Below, in pieces: positions 1 to 8,375 of a stretch of 32,886 bases of DNA; the first letter of the stretch is position 1; every line of letters starts with the position of its first letter. Under the pieces are notes generated by a model that saw only the letters and a list, made by a program, of their open reading frames with translations, did not search any database and was not told the DNA's origin. The DNA comes from an uncultured Prevotella sp. GTDB taxonomy: Bacteria; Bacteroidota; Bacteroidia; Bacteroidales; Bacteroidaceae. Made by a program: the position numbers and the translations under genes. The DNA is taken from positions 1 to 32,886 of the forward strand of contig CAJOEC010000041.1 in NCBI GenBank assembly GCA_905233425.1, read 5' to 3'.

Positions 1-29
1 TTAGTTGCTGTAATCGAAATAAAATCCCA

Positions 30-80
30 TTATAATGCGCAGCCAAAATCTGTGAAATCTGCGTAATCTGTGGTAAAATA
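30..80. repeat. Copy of a dispersed 'ATCTGTG' repeat
   Basis: AT-rich spacer at the window edge. It is close to the reverse complement of 28552-28602, sharing the core CGCAGCCAAAATCTGTG and the following AAATCTGCG and ATCTGTGGTAAAA blocks. It belongs to the same family as the 40-bp tandem units at 28600-28706. No gene is seen in bases 1-98 apart from a 9-codon ORF on the minus strand, which is not credible. Confidence 0.75.
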
Positions 81-98
81 GAACTTGCGGAACTTGAA

Positions 99-1358
99 TT
101 ACTTATTCTTATCGATACGGGACTGGTAGAACTGTCGCAGGGCCGACCACCGATAATAGGGGAAATGGTCTGTGGCTATGGGCAGACGGGCCTCGACACC
201 GTTGAGGAGACATTTCACGAGGATGTCGTCCGTGGCTTTCTTCCCGCGATAGAACACTATCTGGATGTTCGACGCCTTGCAGGTCTCCCAGTTCTGGTAG
301 CAGTTCTTCACCTCGTAGGGGTCTTCAGGGTCGAGGTCGGCACCGTTGATGCCCATCAGCACGGTCAGGGGGCCGAGGCAGGTGTCGTGGCCGAAGCGGA
401 GGTCGGCGATATGGTCGCTGCGGCCCTCGATGACGGCATCGGCCTTACGGATGATGTCCTCCAGAATGGGGATCATCTCGTATTGCGGGCCGAACACCCA
501 GGAGTAGGAGCCGAGGTTCGACTGCTCCCACTGAGCGGCAATCTCCTCGTCGGTAATCAGGTTGCCCATCATGCCCTCATGCCCGATGTTGGGCAGCGAG
601 GTGTAGAGGTTGATGAGGTTGCTGCCTATGTGATGCAGATTATGCAGGCTGTCGGTATTGGTAAACACCCGCTTTATAACCTTGTCGCGCAGCGATTCGT
701 CGAACTGGAACTTGTCGCGGTTCTTCTCCCATCGTGCCGTGTCTCTTCTGAACTTACGCTTCAGCGGGTTCTGGTTGTCGGTGGGCACCACGCCGTCGAG
801 CGTCTTACGCGCCGACTGCTCACGAATCTCAATCTTAGGATTGCATTGCGTCAGCTCCTGGCAGAACGACGACATGCTGAGCACGCAACGCCCCGTGAGC
901 GAGGAGATGGCCATCACGTTGCCGCCCCGCTTAAAGACCTCGGGGAAGTTGTTGTACATCGTGCGGGCGATGCGCTGGTGCTGCTCCCAGCCCAGGTCGC
1001 TCAGCTCGCTGACACCCGCCGTCAGCTCGTCCTTCGCAGCCATGAACTTCTCGTAGAAAGCCTCGCCCTCGGCGGTAAGACACCGCTTCTCATGGGCCTT
1101 AGTCAGCAGGTTGGCAAGCTCCTGGTAGAGCAAGGCGTTCCAGTAGTAGCGCGAGCCATGGCGCCCATAGTGGCTGATGTAGAACGGCTTGTAACCCTTC
1201 GGAGCCTTCGTCAGCGGCTGTGTGGTAAACGTGTACGGATAGTCCATTCCGTAGCCTTTCCTTGGGTCGGCCTTGAGCTGTTCAAGCGCCGACCCGCCTT
1301 GTGCCCACGACGCGACGGCCATGAGCAAAGTCGTCAGTAACAATACAGTCTTTTTCAT
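99..1358 (-). CDS. Secreted histidine-type (acid) phosphatase
   Basis: A 419-residue member of the histidine acid phosphatase branch, which hydrolyses phosphomonoesters through a phosphohistidine. The N-terminus MKKTVLLLTTLLMAVASWAQ is a typical signal peptide, so the enzyme is exported to the periplasm or surface. The catalytic RHGxR motif is at residues 66-70 (RHGSR), with His67 the expected nucleophile. The proton-donor HD pair is His324-Asp325 in FGHDTCLGPL. A conserved-looking arginine lies in SSLTGRCVLSM. The frame is open upstream to 1523, but those 55 codons overlap the tail of the broken DUF1016 gene and lack a signal sequence. The start at 1358, just after a GAGAGAAAG ribosome-binding-like stretch, is therefore preferred. 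The substrate (phytate, sugar phosphate or other) cannot be told from sequence. Confidence 0.88.
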   Translation of the reverse strand: MKKTVLLLTTLLMAVASWAQGGSALEQLKADPRKGYGMDYPYTFTTQPLTKAPKGYKPFYISHYGRHGSRYYWNALLYQELANLLTKAHEKRCLTAEGEAFYEKFMAAKDELTAGVSELSDLGWEQHQRIARTMYNNFPEVFKRGGNVMAISSLTGRCVLSMSSFCQELTQCNPKIEIREQSARKTLDGVVPTDNQNPLKRKFRRDTARWEKNRDKFQFDESLRDKVIKRVFTNTDSLHNLHHIGSNLINLYTSLPNIGHEGMMGNLITDEEIAAQWEQSNLGSYSWVFGPQYEMIPILEDIIRKADAVIEGRSDHIADLRFGHDTCLGPLTVLMGINGADLDPEDPYEVKNCYQNWETCKASNIQIVFYRGKKATDDILVKCLLNGVEARLPIATDHFPYYRWSALRQFYQSRIDKNK

Positions 1359-1389
1359 CTTTCTCTCGGTTTTTGTTATTTGATGGAAT

Positions 1390-2287
1390 TCATAGCTTTT
1401 CCTCGATTTCCTTAATAGTTGGAATCGTGCCTTCAACTTTTGCAGGATAGAACTTTTCAAGCTCATACTCTGAAATGCCAATAGGCTGACTGCTTGACTC
1501 CAAAGCATACTGGGCCTGAACACGGTCTTTCTCTTTACAAATCAATGGCCACATAGCAATGCAATCGTGTGTGGTACATCATCAAGTCCACTTTGCTCTC
1601 CTCGCCTGCTATGTTCAGCGGATATTGCTTTCCTATATAAGAAAACCCCTTGCCAAGTTCCAACAGAAATTCGGTCACCTTACTGGCCAACTGGTCTTCC
1701 AAATCTTTTTCCTGCTTTACCTTTGCCATATCCACAAATCCAAGGTTGTATGGATCTTTGAAGGCTGCTTTTGCCAGATCACTATTTACAGGAGGCAGGG
1801 CGGTATCGAAATTGTTGGGCAATGGGCGTGCTTTCTTGTGATACCCGTCTTCTATTTGCATCATCATGATGTCGCGATTCCATCCCTGGATGGCAGCCTC
1901 TGTCATGTAGAAAGCCCTGAGGGCTGTGTCTTTTACCTTGGGAATCATTGAGATATGATGATACCACGTGATTTGTGCAAGTGGCACTTGCACAAATTCC
2001 CCGTCAGCAGACACAGTAAAATTTGCAAGTCGCGCTTGCAAAATAGGCATCTCCCGTAATTGTGCAAGCGGTACTTGCACAAATGGAAAGTCTGGATACT
2101 CATCTGCAAACTGCCTCATATATTTCAGGTTTCGGATAGAATAACCACTATCGCCGCCATACCGTTTCTGCAAATCAACGGAAAGTTGATTAATGACCTT
2201 TGCTCCCCAACCCTGTTCCTTCTGCTTGCGGATTATGTCATTGCCCAACCACCAATAGTGTTGGAGTGTGGCGGCATTCAGTTGCAT
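1390..2287 (-). pseudogene. Broken YhcG/DUF1016 PD-(D/E)XK nuclease gene
   Basis: The frame 2287-1535 encodes 250 residues of a DUF1016 (YhcG-type) protein. The N-terminal domain reads HYWWLGNDIIRKQKEQGWGA and YSIRNLKYMRQFADEYPDFP, and the nuclease domain starts at VTEFLLELGKGFSYIGKQY. The frame stops right after CYVAIDL, where family members continue as an (E/D)-L-K catalytic strand followed by roughly 40 more residues. The family's C-terminus reappears in another frame at about 1540-1390: ICKEKDRVQAQYALESSSQP, then IGISEYEL, then IPTIKEIEEKL and a stop at 1390. A segment of about 100 bp, including the catalytic lysine, therefore appears deleted with a frame change. The frame is also open upstream of 2287 to 2335 (NEIDKQRLKAA), which suggests that the true start is lost or non-ATG. 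The protein is probably inactive as a nuclease. Confidence 0.85.
1971..2084. repeat. Three palindromes inside the DUF1016 relic
   Basis: Three related palindromes follow each other at 1971-1997, 2020-2044 and 2060-2084. The outer two share the arms TTGTGCAAG and CTTGCACAA, and the middle one has TTGCAAG and CTTGCAA. Read in the gene's frame they encode FVQVPLAQ, LQARLA and FVQVPLAQ. They fall between the N-terminal domain and the ITWYHHISMIPKVKD segment. Confidence 0.85.
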
Positions 2288-2411
2288 CGCCGCTTTCAGT
2301 CGCTGCTTGTCTATCTCATTATTAAAATTCGTGGACTAAATTATGATAATTATTCAAATTCGTTTCCAAAAGATATTGTAATGCGTTTGTGAACCGGCCT
2401 AGCATCCAGTC

Positions 2412-4628
2412 TTAACAGGCATTGCTGACGAAGATGCGGGCGTCGACGGCGATGATGTCGTTGTCGTCGGCGAGCAGCGGGTTGATGTCCATCTCCTTTA
2501 TCTCGGTGGCGAAGCGGAGGAGGGTGCTCAGCCGGACGATGATCTCGGCGAACTTGCGCTCGTTGATGCCCTTCTGTCCGCGTGTCCCCTTCAGGATCTT
2601 GTAGGCCCGGAGCGAGCGTATCATGGAGAATGCCTCGTCGTAGGACAGCGGGGCCAGGCCGCTGCTCACGTCGCGCAGCACCTCGACGAAGATGCCCCCC
2701 AGTCCGCAGAGCACCACATGGCCGAACCGCGACTCGTACTTTGCGCCGAGGAACAGCTCGTTGCCGCGCAGCATCTTCTGCACCATGACTTCAGTGGCTC
2801 CGTCAATGGCCATCATGCGGTCGAACTCGGCGCCAAGGACCTCGCGTGAGCGTATGTTCAGCGCCACGCCGCCTACGTCACTCTTGTGTACCGGCCCGAC
2901 GACTTTCGCCACCACGGGGTAACCGATCTTGTCGGCGAAGGCCAGGACAGCTTCCTTGTCGGCACCGACAAACTCGGGAACGGTGGGGATGCCGGCGGCG
3001 GAGAGAAGGTCGTGGACGACGTTGGGGGAGACCCACCCCCTGGCCCCTCCCTGTGAGGGAGGGGAGTATATACCTTTGTCATCGGATTTCTCCGCCTTGG
3101 AAGTAACCGTTCCACTACTAAGGGCCTGCTGGACTTGCTGGTCGATGATTCTGCGGATTTTTGGCACGTCCACGCCGTTCACCACAACGTTCTGGTCGGC
3201 GGGGGCGGGGGTCTTCAGCACCTGTGTCAGGGCTGTGGCCAGCGTCACCTCGTCGCTGAAGTTCACGTGGCCCTTCTTCAGGAACTCCTGCACCTCGGGG
3301 CCGGCGGTTATCACGCTGGGCAGCACGGGGAAGATGGGTTTGCGGCATATCTGCATCTTCTTGTGGAGCACGTCGTAGACCTCGTAGACGTTCACCAGTC
3401 CCGGTGTTCCGAAGATGACCATGATGGCGTCGATTTCGTCGAAGCGGTTCTCGCAGAAGTCGATGGCTGTGGCGAGGTTTTCGGGCGTTGCCGTGGCGAG
3501 GATGTCGATGGGGTTTGCCGCCGAGGAGCCAGGCAGTAGCTGCTGCTTCAGCTCGTCGGCCACGGGACCTTCAAGCCTTGGCACGATTATGCCTCCCTTC
3601 GACAGCGCGTCGGTGAGCATCACGCCGGGGCCTCCGGCATGGGTCACAATCGCTACGCGGAAATCATGGGTCTCAAGGGGGGTGTGGGCATCGTTAGGCT
3701 TATAGGCCTCGGATGGCTTATAGTTCTCGAAGCCAGCCAGGCTTTTGAACACGCAACCAACTGTAGTCAGTTCCTCGCGGCTGTAGCAGCGCACTATGCC
3801 GGCCTTGCGGAAGAGTGCCTCCACGGCTGAGTCGCTGCTGGCCATGGCTCCGGTGTGGCTCGAGGCGGCGCGGCTTCCGGCTTCCGACGAGCCGGCCTTG
3901 ATGGCCGCAATGCGGCAGCCCTTGCGTATGAGCGACGTGGCGTGGAAGAGCAGCTTGTCGGGGTCGCCGATGTTCTCGATATAGAGCAGTTTTATGCGCG
4001 AGTCGCTGTCGGGGTCGAAATGCTCGTCCATATACTCCAGTACGGTCTCAATGCCTATCTGGTGGCCGTTGCCAATAGACCACACGGAGTTGAAGGCCAG
4101 GCCCTTGGTCACGGCACTCTCGAGGATGAACACCGCCGTGGCGCCCGAGCCTGAGACGAAGTCCACGCCGTGGGCATCGAGCTGGGGTATGGGCTTGGTG
4201 AACACCGAGTGGTGCCAGTGGGTGAGCAGGCCTATGCAGTTGGGGCCGATGAGCGCGCAGCCGTATCGCTCGCACGTGTCGAGGATCTGCTGCTCGAGGG
4301 CTGCTCCTTCGGCAGTCTCCTCGCTGAATCCTGCTGAGATGATGATGAACGCCCGCACGCCCTTCTCGGCGGCCAGCAGCTCGACGTACTGCGGGCAGTA
4401 GCGGGCGGCCACCACAAGGATGGCCAGGTCGGTGGGGGGCAGCCCTTTGGCGTCGTTGAAGGCCTTGATGCCCTGTACCTCGTCCTCGCGGGGGTTGACA
4501 ACACGCAGCGTGCCCTTGTAGCCGCCGCTGATAAGATTGCGCACCACGGCCCCACCGGGCTTGTGCACATTGTTCGAGCCGCCGATGACGACGATGCTCT
4601 CAGGATGTAACAGTTGTTGGTTTATCAT
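2412..4628 (-). CDS. ADP-forming acetate/acyl-CoA synthetase, fused alpha-beta
   Basis: A 738-residue single-chain member of the NDP-forming acyl-CoA synthetase family. It interconverts acyl-CoA, ADP and phosphate with acid, CoA and ATP, which usually serves for energy conservation from acetyl-CoA or related thioesters in the cytoplasm. The CoA-binding Rossmann domain (IVVIGGSNNVHKPGGAVVRN) is at the N-terminus. The succinyl-CoA-ligase-like domains follow, with the phosphohistidine motif SSHTGAMA (His258). An ATP-grasp domain fills about residues 530-738 (GYPVVAKVVGPVHKSDVGG and GLGGIFVEVLRD). The linker before ATP-grasp carries about 19 residues translated from a palindromic repeat. The gene starts 27 bases after the ATPase gene ends and is probably co-transcribed with it. 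The exact acid substrate is unknown. Confidence 0.92.
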   Translation of the reverse strand: MINQQLLHPESIVVIGGSNNVHKPGGAVVRNLISGGYKGTLRVVNPREDEVQGIKAFNDAKGLPPTDLAILVVAARYCPQYVELLAAEKGVRAFIIISAGFSEETAEGAALEQQILDTCERYGCALIGPNCIGLLTHWHHSVFTKPIPQLDAHGVDFVSGSGATAVFILESAVTKGLAFNSVWSIGNGHQIGIETVLEYMDEHFDPDSDSRIKLLYIENIGDPDKLLFHATSLIRKGCRIAAIKAGSSEAGSRAASSHTGAMASSDSAVEALFRKAGIVRCYSREELTTVGCVFKSLAGFENYKPSEAYKPNDAHTPLETHDFRVAIVTHAGGPGVMLTDALSKGGIIVPRLEGPVADELKQQLLPGSSAANPIDILATATPENLATAIDFCENRFDEIDAIMVIFGTPGLVNVYEVYDVLHKKMQICRKPIFPVLPSVITAGPEVQEFLKKGHVNFSDEVTLATALTQVLKTPAPADQNVVVNGVDVPKIRRIIDQQVQQALSSGTVTSKAEKSDDKGIYSPPSQGGARGWVSPNVVHDLLSAAGIPTVPEFVGADKEAVLAFADKIGYPVVAKVVGPVHKSDVGGVALNIRSREVLGAEFDRMMAIDGATEVMVQKMLRGNELFLGAKYESRFGHVVLCGLGGIFVEVLRDVSSGLAPLSYDEAFSMIRSLRAYKILKGTRGQKGINERKFAEIIVRLSTLLRFATEIKEMDINPLLADDNDIIAVDARIFVSNAC
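3028..3085. repeat. In-frame REP-like palindrome within the acyl-CoA synthetase gene
   Basis: The core CCCCTCCCT-GTG-AGGGAGGGG lies at 3044-3064, preceded by GAGACCCACCCCCTGG. The same core, with the same flank, occurs at 19581-19601 and, inverted, at 19667-19687. In the gene's frame it encodes the segment GIYSPPSQGGARGWVS in the alpha-beta linker. Confidence 0.88.
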
Positions 4629-4655
4629 TATTATGGGGGTTAGGAAATATCCGTG

Positions 4656-6107
4656 TCAGGCTGGCTGAAACAAATCGTTGATGGTCACTTCCGATTGCAC
4701 CATGCCACTGTGTCTGTTCTGCACCACCCCGTATGTGGTTATGAATGTGTGGTATATTGCTTTCCGGGTTTTTGTCATATAGCGGAACAGGGATGTCCTG
4801 TTCCTTAGTCTTTCTTCGTAATCGGCGGTTATCTCATACTTGTCAGCGACATACTTGATTTCGCAGAGGTTAATGACCTCGTCGGCACGGTCTATGAGCA
4901 AGTCTATCTGCCCGCCTTTCCATGCCGTGCCGTTCTTGTCGGTGAAGGGTCTGCACGACCACGAGTACACATTGCTGATGACACCGCCTATGCCGAGTGC
5001 CCGTTTTATCTGAGGTAGGTGATGCAGACACACCTGCTCGAATGCGTAGCCGCTCCACGATGTCACCTGTCCCTTGCCCGACAACTTGCTCCACAGATGC
5101 TCGTCCTGTCCGTTATGGTCTTCCACAAACTTTATGTGGAACAGCGAGAACAGGTCTGTCAACTGGTAGAGTGTTTCGCGCTCAGCCTTGCCGATGGCGG
5201 CGTACTTGCGCACGAAGTCACATTTTATCAGGCTCTCCAGCACCTCGGTCAGCATACCGCCCTCCTTCAGTTTCAGTTCATCCAGTATCTCCTGCCGCGT
5301 CAATCCCTTCAGCTTCGTTGCCAACACGCCGACGACATTGCGATATATGCGCGACTCATTGAAAAGCGAGCGGAACAGGAAGTCGAACTCAGTGCGAAGG
5401 GGTGCGCCCTGCCTGAAGAACAGATTGTCTATGCAGACATCGAGAGGGACACCTTTGTCAAGCATGTCAAGATAATATGGTATGCCGCCCAGAATCATGT
5501 ATGCCCTTACCAGTTGGTGGCGGTTCATCTCTATGCCCTTTATCTCACTCAGGAACTGCTCCGTCTCGCTGAGACTAAACGGAACCAGCCAAATAGACCT
5601 GCACACACGGCCATAGATGCCGCCTTTGTCGCCAATGAACTTCGAGAGCATCCAGGTGGTGGCAGAGCCGCATACAAACAGCTTGAAATTGCTTTTCGTG
5701 GAAGCCCAGTCGTTCCAGAACTGGCCGAATGCCGCCAGAAAATTGCTTTTCGGCGTGTCCATCCATGGTATCTCGTCAAGGAACACCACTATGCGCTCTT
5801 TTTGAAGCGTGTCTAAATAGGTACGCAGGAAATCGAAGGCCTCGAACCAGTCTTTCGGCCGCTTTGTTTTCTGCCCGGAATACTGTTCAAGGCGTTTCTG
5901 AAACTGCACGAGATGTACTGCCCGCGTAACATTGTACATACCGGTAAAGGAGAAGTCAAACCTATTGTCGAAAATGCTCTTCACTAAGAATGTCTTTCCC
6001 ACACGGCGGCGGCCATACACCGCAACAAGTTCAGCCTTGCCGCTATCCAAATAACTTTTGATGACTCGCTGTTCGTATTCGCGTCCTATAATACCATTTT
6101 CTGCCAT
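4656..6107 (-). CDS. AAA+ ATPase of the archaeal-ATPase/DUF234 type
   Basis: A 483-residue P-loop ATPase. Walker A is GRRRVGKT at residues 32-39 and Walker B is IVVFLDEIPWMD around residues 106-117. The C-terminal region has a restriction-nuclease-like signature (GGQIDLLIDR followed by CEIKY), as in DUF234 C-terminal domains of this family. These proteins are common and often single in Bacteroidota; their cellular role is not established, and nothing here identifies a partner. The longest frame starts at 6152, but a promoter -7 box falls at 6126-6133 and the family N-terminus matches MAENGIIGREYEQ, so the start at 6107 is chosen. The gene is followed after 27 bases by the acyl-CoA synthetase gene. 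Confidence 0.88.
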   Translation of the reverse strand: MAENGIIGREYEQRVIKSYLDSGKAELVAVYGRRRVGKTFLVKSIFDNRFDFSFTGMYNVTRAVHLVQFQKRLEQYSGQKTKRPKDWFEAFDFLRTYLDTLQKERIVVFLDEIPWMDTPKSNFLAAFGQFWNDWASTKSNFKLFVCGSATTWMLSKFIGDKGGIYGRVCRSIWLVPFSLSETEQFLSEIKGIEMNRHQLVRAYMILGGIPYYLDMLDKGVPLDVCIDNLFFRQGAPLRTEFDFLFRSLFNESRIYRNVVGVLATKLKGLTRQEILDELKLKEGGMLTEVLESLIKCDFVRKYAAIGKAERETLYQLTDLFSLFHIKFVEDHNGQDEHLWSKLSGKGQVTSWSGYAFEQVCLHHLPQIKRALGIGGVISNVYSWSCRPFTDKNGTAWKGGQIDLLIDRADEVINLCEIKYVADKYEITADYEERLRNRTSLFRYMTKTRKAIYHTFITTYGVVQNRHSGMVQSEVTINDLFQPA

Positions 6108-6125
6108 ACTACATCTTTTTACTGG

Positions 6126-6157
6126 CAAAGATACAACTTTTCCATAAAACAAACAAG
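6126..6157 (-). promoter_or_regulatory. Bacteroidota-type promoter for the ATPase gene
   Basis: On the minus strand the -7 box TATCTTTG is at 6133-6126 and a weak -33 box CTTG at 6157-6154, 20 bases apart. Transcription would start about 13 bases before the chosen start codon, leaving a very short leader. Confidence 0.65.
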
Positions 6158-6158
6158 C

Positions 6159-6261
6159 GATAGCGGCTCCTTAACTATCATTTTTAACATACTTAAGGAG
6201 TAAGTATCCGTTATACTTGCTCCTTAACTATCTTTTTTAACATACTTACGGAGTTGCTATC
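6159..6261. repeat. 103-bp composite palindrome
   Basis: The outer arms are GATAGCGGCTCCTTAA at the left and TTACGGAGTTGCTATC at the right. The inner arms TTAAGGAGTAAGTAT and ATACTTGCTCCTTAA flank a centre near 6210. Each half is itself a hairpin (CTCCTTAA with TTAAGGAG or TTACGGAG), and the halves are also direct repeats of about 40 bp. The element lies in the 351-bp spacer between the divergent ATPase and rimP genes. Confidence 0.85.
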
Positions 6262-6357
6262 GGCACTATTCTGGAGCGGACTCGAGGAAAAGCCCCTGCC
6301 TGTTTTTTGCCAAAAAATAAAAAAACATGGCAAAAAGTAAAAATAATTTAAGAATTG

Positions 6358-6389
6358 TTTGCGTGGTTCAAGAAAAATATGTACCTTTG
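6358..6389 (+). promoter_or_regulatory. Promoter of the rimP-nusA-infB operon
   Basis: The -33 box TTTG is at 6358-6361 and the -7 box TACCTTTG at 6382-6389, with a 20-base spacer. This is a close match to the Bacteroidota sigma-ABfr promoter. It lies 70 bases before the rimP start. Confidence 0.85.
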
Positions 6390-6458
6390 CACCGTTCAGT
6401 GGAATGAGGGGCTTCACGAAAGCTCCTCATTCTCATTATAAAAGAAAAGAGTAGAAGA

Positions 6459-6926
6459 ATGATAACAACAGATAAAGTGAGAGAGATTGTGGAGGAATGG
6501 CTCCGCAACAACGACTATTTTCTCGTGGACGTACAGATGACCGACGACGACCGCATCGTCGTTGAGATAGACCATGCCGACGGTGTGTGGATTGAAGACT
6601 GTGCCGAGCTGAGCCGCTTCCTGCAGGAGCGGTTGGGCGAAGAGGTGGGCGACTACGAACTGGAGGTTGGTTCCGCCGGACTGGGCCAGCCCTTCAAGGT
6701 GGAGCAGCAGTACATCAACCACGTGGGCGACCAGGTGGAGGTGATCGATGCCGATGGAACGAAAATCAATGGAACGCTCAAACAGGTCGATGGCCGTCTC
6801 TTTACTGTCACCACGCAAGAGAAGCAGGTGCCCGAGGGCAAGAAGCGCCCGGTGAAGGTCGACGTAGACAAGCATTTCTCTATGGACGAGGTGAAGTCGA
6901 CGAAGTACATTCTAATAATTAAATAA
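6459..6926 (+). CDS. rimP: Ribosome maturation factor RimP
   Basis: A 155-residue RimP, which helps assemble the 30S ribosomal subunit in the cytoplasm. The N-terminal domain contains VREIVEEWLRNNDYFLVDVQ and the stretch DGVWIEDCAELSRFL. The family motif YELEVGSAGLGQPFK follows at about residues 65-80, and then a C-terminal SH3-like barrel (VEVIDADGTKINGTL). The length is normal for the family. The gene is first in the conserved rimP-nusA-infB order, which supports the call. The start at 6459 is preceded by an A/G-rich stretch (AAAAGAAAAGAGTAGAAG). Confidence 0.95.
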   Translation: MITTDKVREIVEEWLRNNDYFLVDVQMTDDDRIVVEIDHADGVWIEDCAELSRFLQERLGEEVGDYELEVGSAGLGQPFKVEQQYINHVGDQVEVIDADGTKINGTLKQVDGRLFTVTTQEKQVPEGKKRPVKVDVDKHFSMDEVKSTKYILIIK

Positions 6927-6937
6927 ATAAAGAGCAT

Positions 6938-6975
6938 GAATAGTAAGAAATGTGGAAGCAAATTCTTCACTATTC
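6938..6975. repeat. Hairpin between rimP and nusA
   Basis: GAATAGTAAGAA (6938-6949) pairs with TTCTTCACTATTC (6963-6975), with one bulged base, around a 13-base loop. The flank resembles the 'attcactattcac' low-complexity repeats of this group. It may act in mRNA processing within the operon. Confidence 0.6.
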
Positions 6976-6990
6976 ACTTTTACTTTAACT

Positions 6991-8250
6991 ATGGTAACAA
7001 AAAAACAAGCGAAAGGCCCAAGCATGTTTGAGACCTTTCAGGAGTTCAAAGAGACGAAGAACATCGACCGCACCACGCTCGTGAGTGTGCTCGAGGAGAG
7101 TTTCCGCAACGTGCTGGCAAAGCTGTTCGGCTCTGACGAGAATTTCGATGTTATTGTGAACCCCGACAAGGGTGACTTCGAGATCCACCGCCACCGCATT
7201 GTCGTTCCCGACGACGAGGTGCGTGACGAGAACCGCGAGATCTCGCTCTCAGACGCGCTGAAGATCGAGCCAGACTACGAGGTGGGCGAAGAGGTGAGCC
7301 AGGCAGTGGACTTCACCAAATTCGGCCGCCGAGCCATCCTGAACCTGCGCCAGACGCTGGCCTCGAAAATCCTGGAACTCGACCACGACGCCCTCTACCA
7401 GAAATACAAGGACAAGGTGGGAACCATCATCAGCGGAGAGGTCTATCAGATCTGGAAGCGCGAGGTGCTTCTCATGGACGACGAGGGCAACGAGCTGCAT
7501 CTGCTCAAGGGCGACCAGATACCTACGGACACCTACCGCAAGGGCGAGACAATACGTGCCGTCGTGCGCGAGGTGAACAACGAGAACAACAACCCGCGCA
7601 TCATGCTCTCGCGCACCAGCCCTGAGTTCCTGAAGCGTCTGCTCGAGGCCGAGGTGCCCGAGATTGCCGACGGACTCATAGCCATACGCCGCGTGGCGCG
7701 TATGCCGGGAGAGCGTGCCAAGGTGGCTGTTGAGAGCTTCGATGACCGCATCGACCCCGTGGGCGCATGCGTAGGTGTAAAAGGTTCGCGCGTGCATGGA
7801 ATAGTGCGTGAGCTGCAGAACGAGAACATCGACGTCATCTGCTACACCACCAACACGTCGCTCTTCATACAGCGCGCTCTGTCGCCGGCAAAGGTGACGA
7901 GCATCACCCTCGACGAGGAGAAACACAAGGCTGAGGTCTATCTGCAGCCCGAGGAGGTGAGCCTCGCTATCGGCAAGAGCGGAATGAACATCAAGCTCGC
8001 ATCGATGCTCACGGAGTACACCATCGACGTGTTCCGCGTGGTCAAGGAAGGCGAGAGCGACGAGGACATCTACCTCGACGAGTTTGCCGACGAGGTCGAC
8101 CAGTGGGTCATCGACGCCATCAAGGCTCTCGGCTACGACACAGCACGCGAGGTGCTCAACGCTCCGCGTGAACTGCTCATAGAGAAGGCCGACCTCGAGG
8201 AGGAGACCGTAGACCACCTCATAGAGGTGCTGAAGGCAGAATTCGAGTAA
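6991..8250 (+). CDS. nusA: Transcription termination/antitermination factor NusA
   Basis: A 419-residue NusA, which binds RNA polymerase and nascent RNA to control pausing, termination and antitermination. The N-terminal polymerase-binding domain contains NIDRTTLVSVLEESFRNVLA. An S1 domain follows (GTIISGEVYQIWKREVLLMD). Two KH domains show their GxxG loops as GVKGSRVHG and AIGKSGMNIKLAS. The C-terminal part, with VIDAIKALGYDTAREVL, is short, so a full pair of acidic repeats is absent, as in most non-enterobacterial NusA proteins. The open frame extends up to 6952, but its first 13 codons read through the hairpin spacer. The start at 6991 is preferred, and an ATG at 7024 is a possible alternative. 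Confidence 0.95.
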   Translation: MVTKKQAKGPSMFETFQEFKETKNIDRTTLVSVLEESFRNVLAKLFGSDENFDVIVNPDKGDFEIHRHRIVVPDDEVRDENREISLSDALKIEPDYEVGEEVSQAVDFTKFGRRAILNLRQTLASKILELDHDALYQKYKDKVGTIISGEVYQIWKREVLLMDDEGNELHLLKGDQIPTDTYRKGETIRAVVREVNNENNNPRIMLSRTSPEFLKRLLEAEVPEIADGLIAIRRVARMPGERAKVAVESFDDRIDPVGACVGVKGSRVHGIVRELQNENIDVICYTTNTSLFIQRALSPAKVTSITLDEEKHKAEVYLQPEEVSLAIGKSGMNIKLASMLTEYTIDVFRVVKEGESDEDIYLDEFADEVDQWVIDAIKALGYDTAREVLNAPRELLIEKADLEEETVDHLIEVLKAEFE

Positions 8251-8256
8251 CCAAAG

Positions 8257-8370
8257 CCCCCTGAGTCAGGGGGCGTGGGGGTCTGAACAAGCGCAGCCCC
8301 CTTAACATTAATAATTTAAAGGGTCTGACCCTCGCTTGTTCAGACCCCCACCCCCCTAACTTAGAGGGCT
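8257..8370. repeat. Inverted-repeat element between nusA and infB
   Basis: GGGGGTCTGAACAAGCG near 8278 is matched by its exact complement CGCTTGTTCAGACCCCC near 8332. Each arm has a G/C-rich extension (CCCCCTGAGTCAGGGGG on the left), giving arms of about 37 bp. It fills nearly all of the 125-bp spacer inside a translation operon. Confidence 0.8.
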
Positions 8371-8375
8371 AAAAA

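Noticed and set aside
165..1340. A 391-codon open frame on the plus strand opposite the phosphatase gene
   Set aside because: It is the antisense of a gene with clear catalytic motifs and signal peptide, and its translation has no recognisable domain. It is a shadow of G/C-rich codon use.
6211..6417. A 68-codon minus-strand frame between the ATPase and rimP genes
   Set aside because: It covers the palindrome and the rimP promoter, and has no family resemblance or ribosome-binding context.
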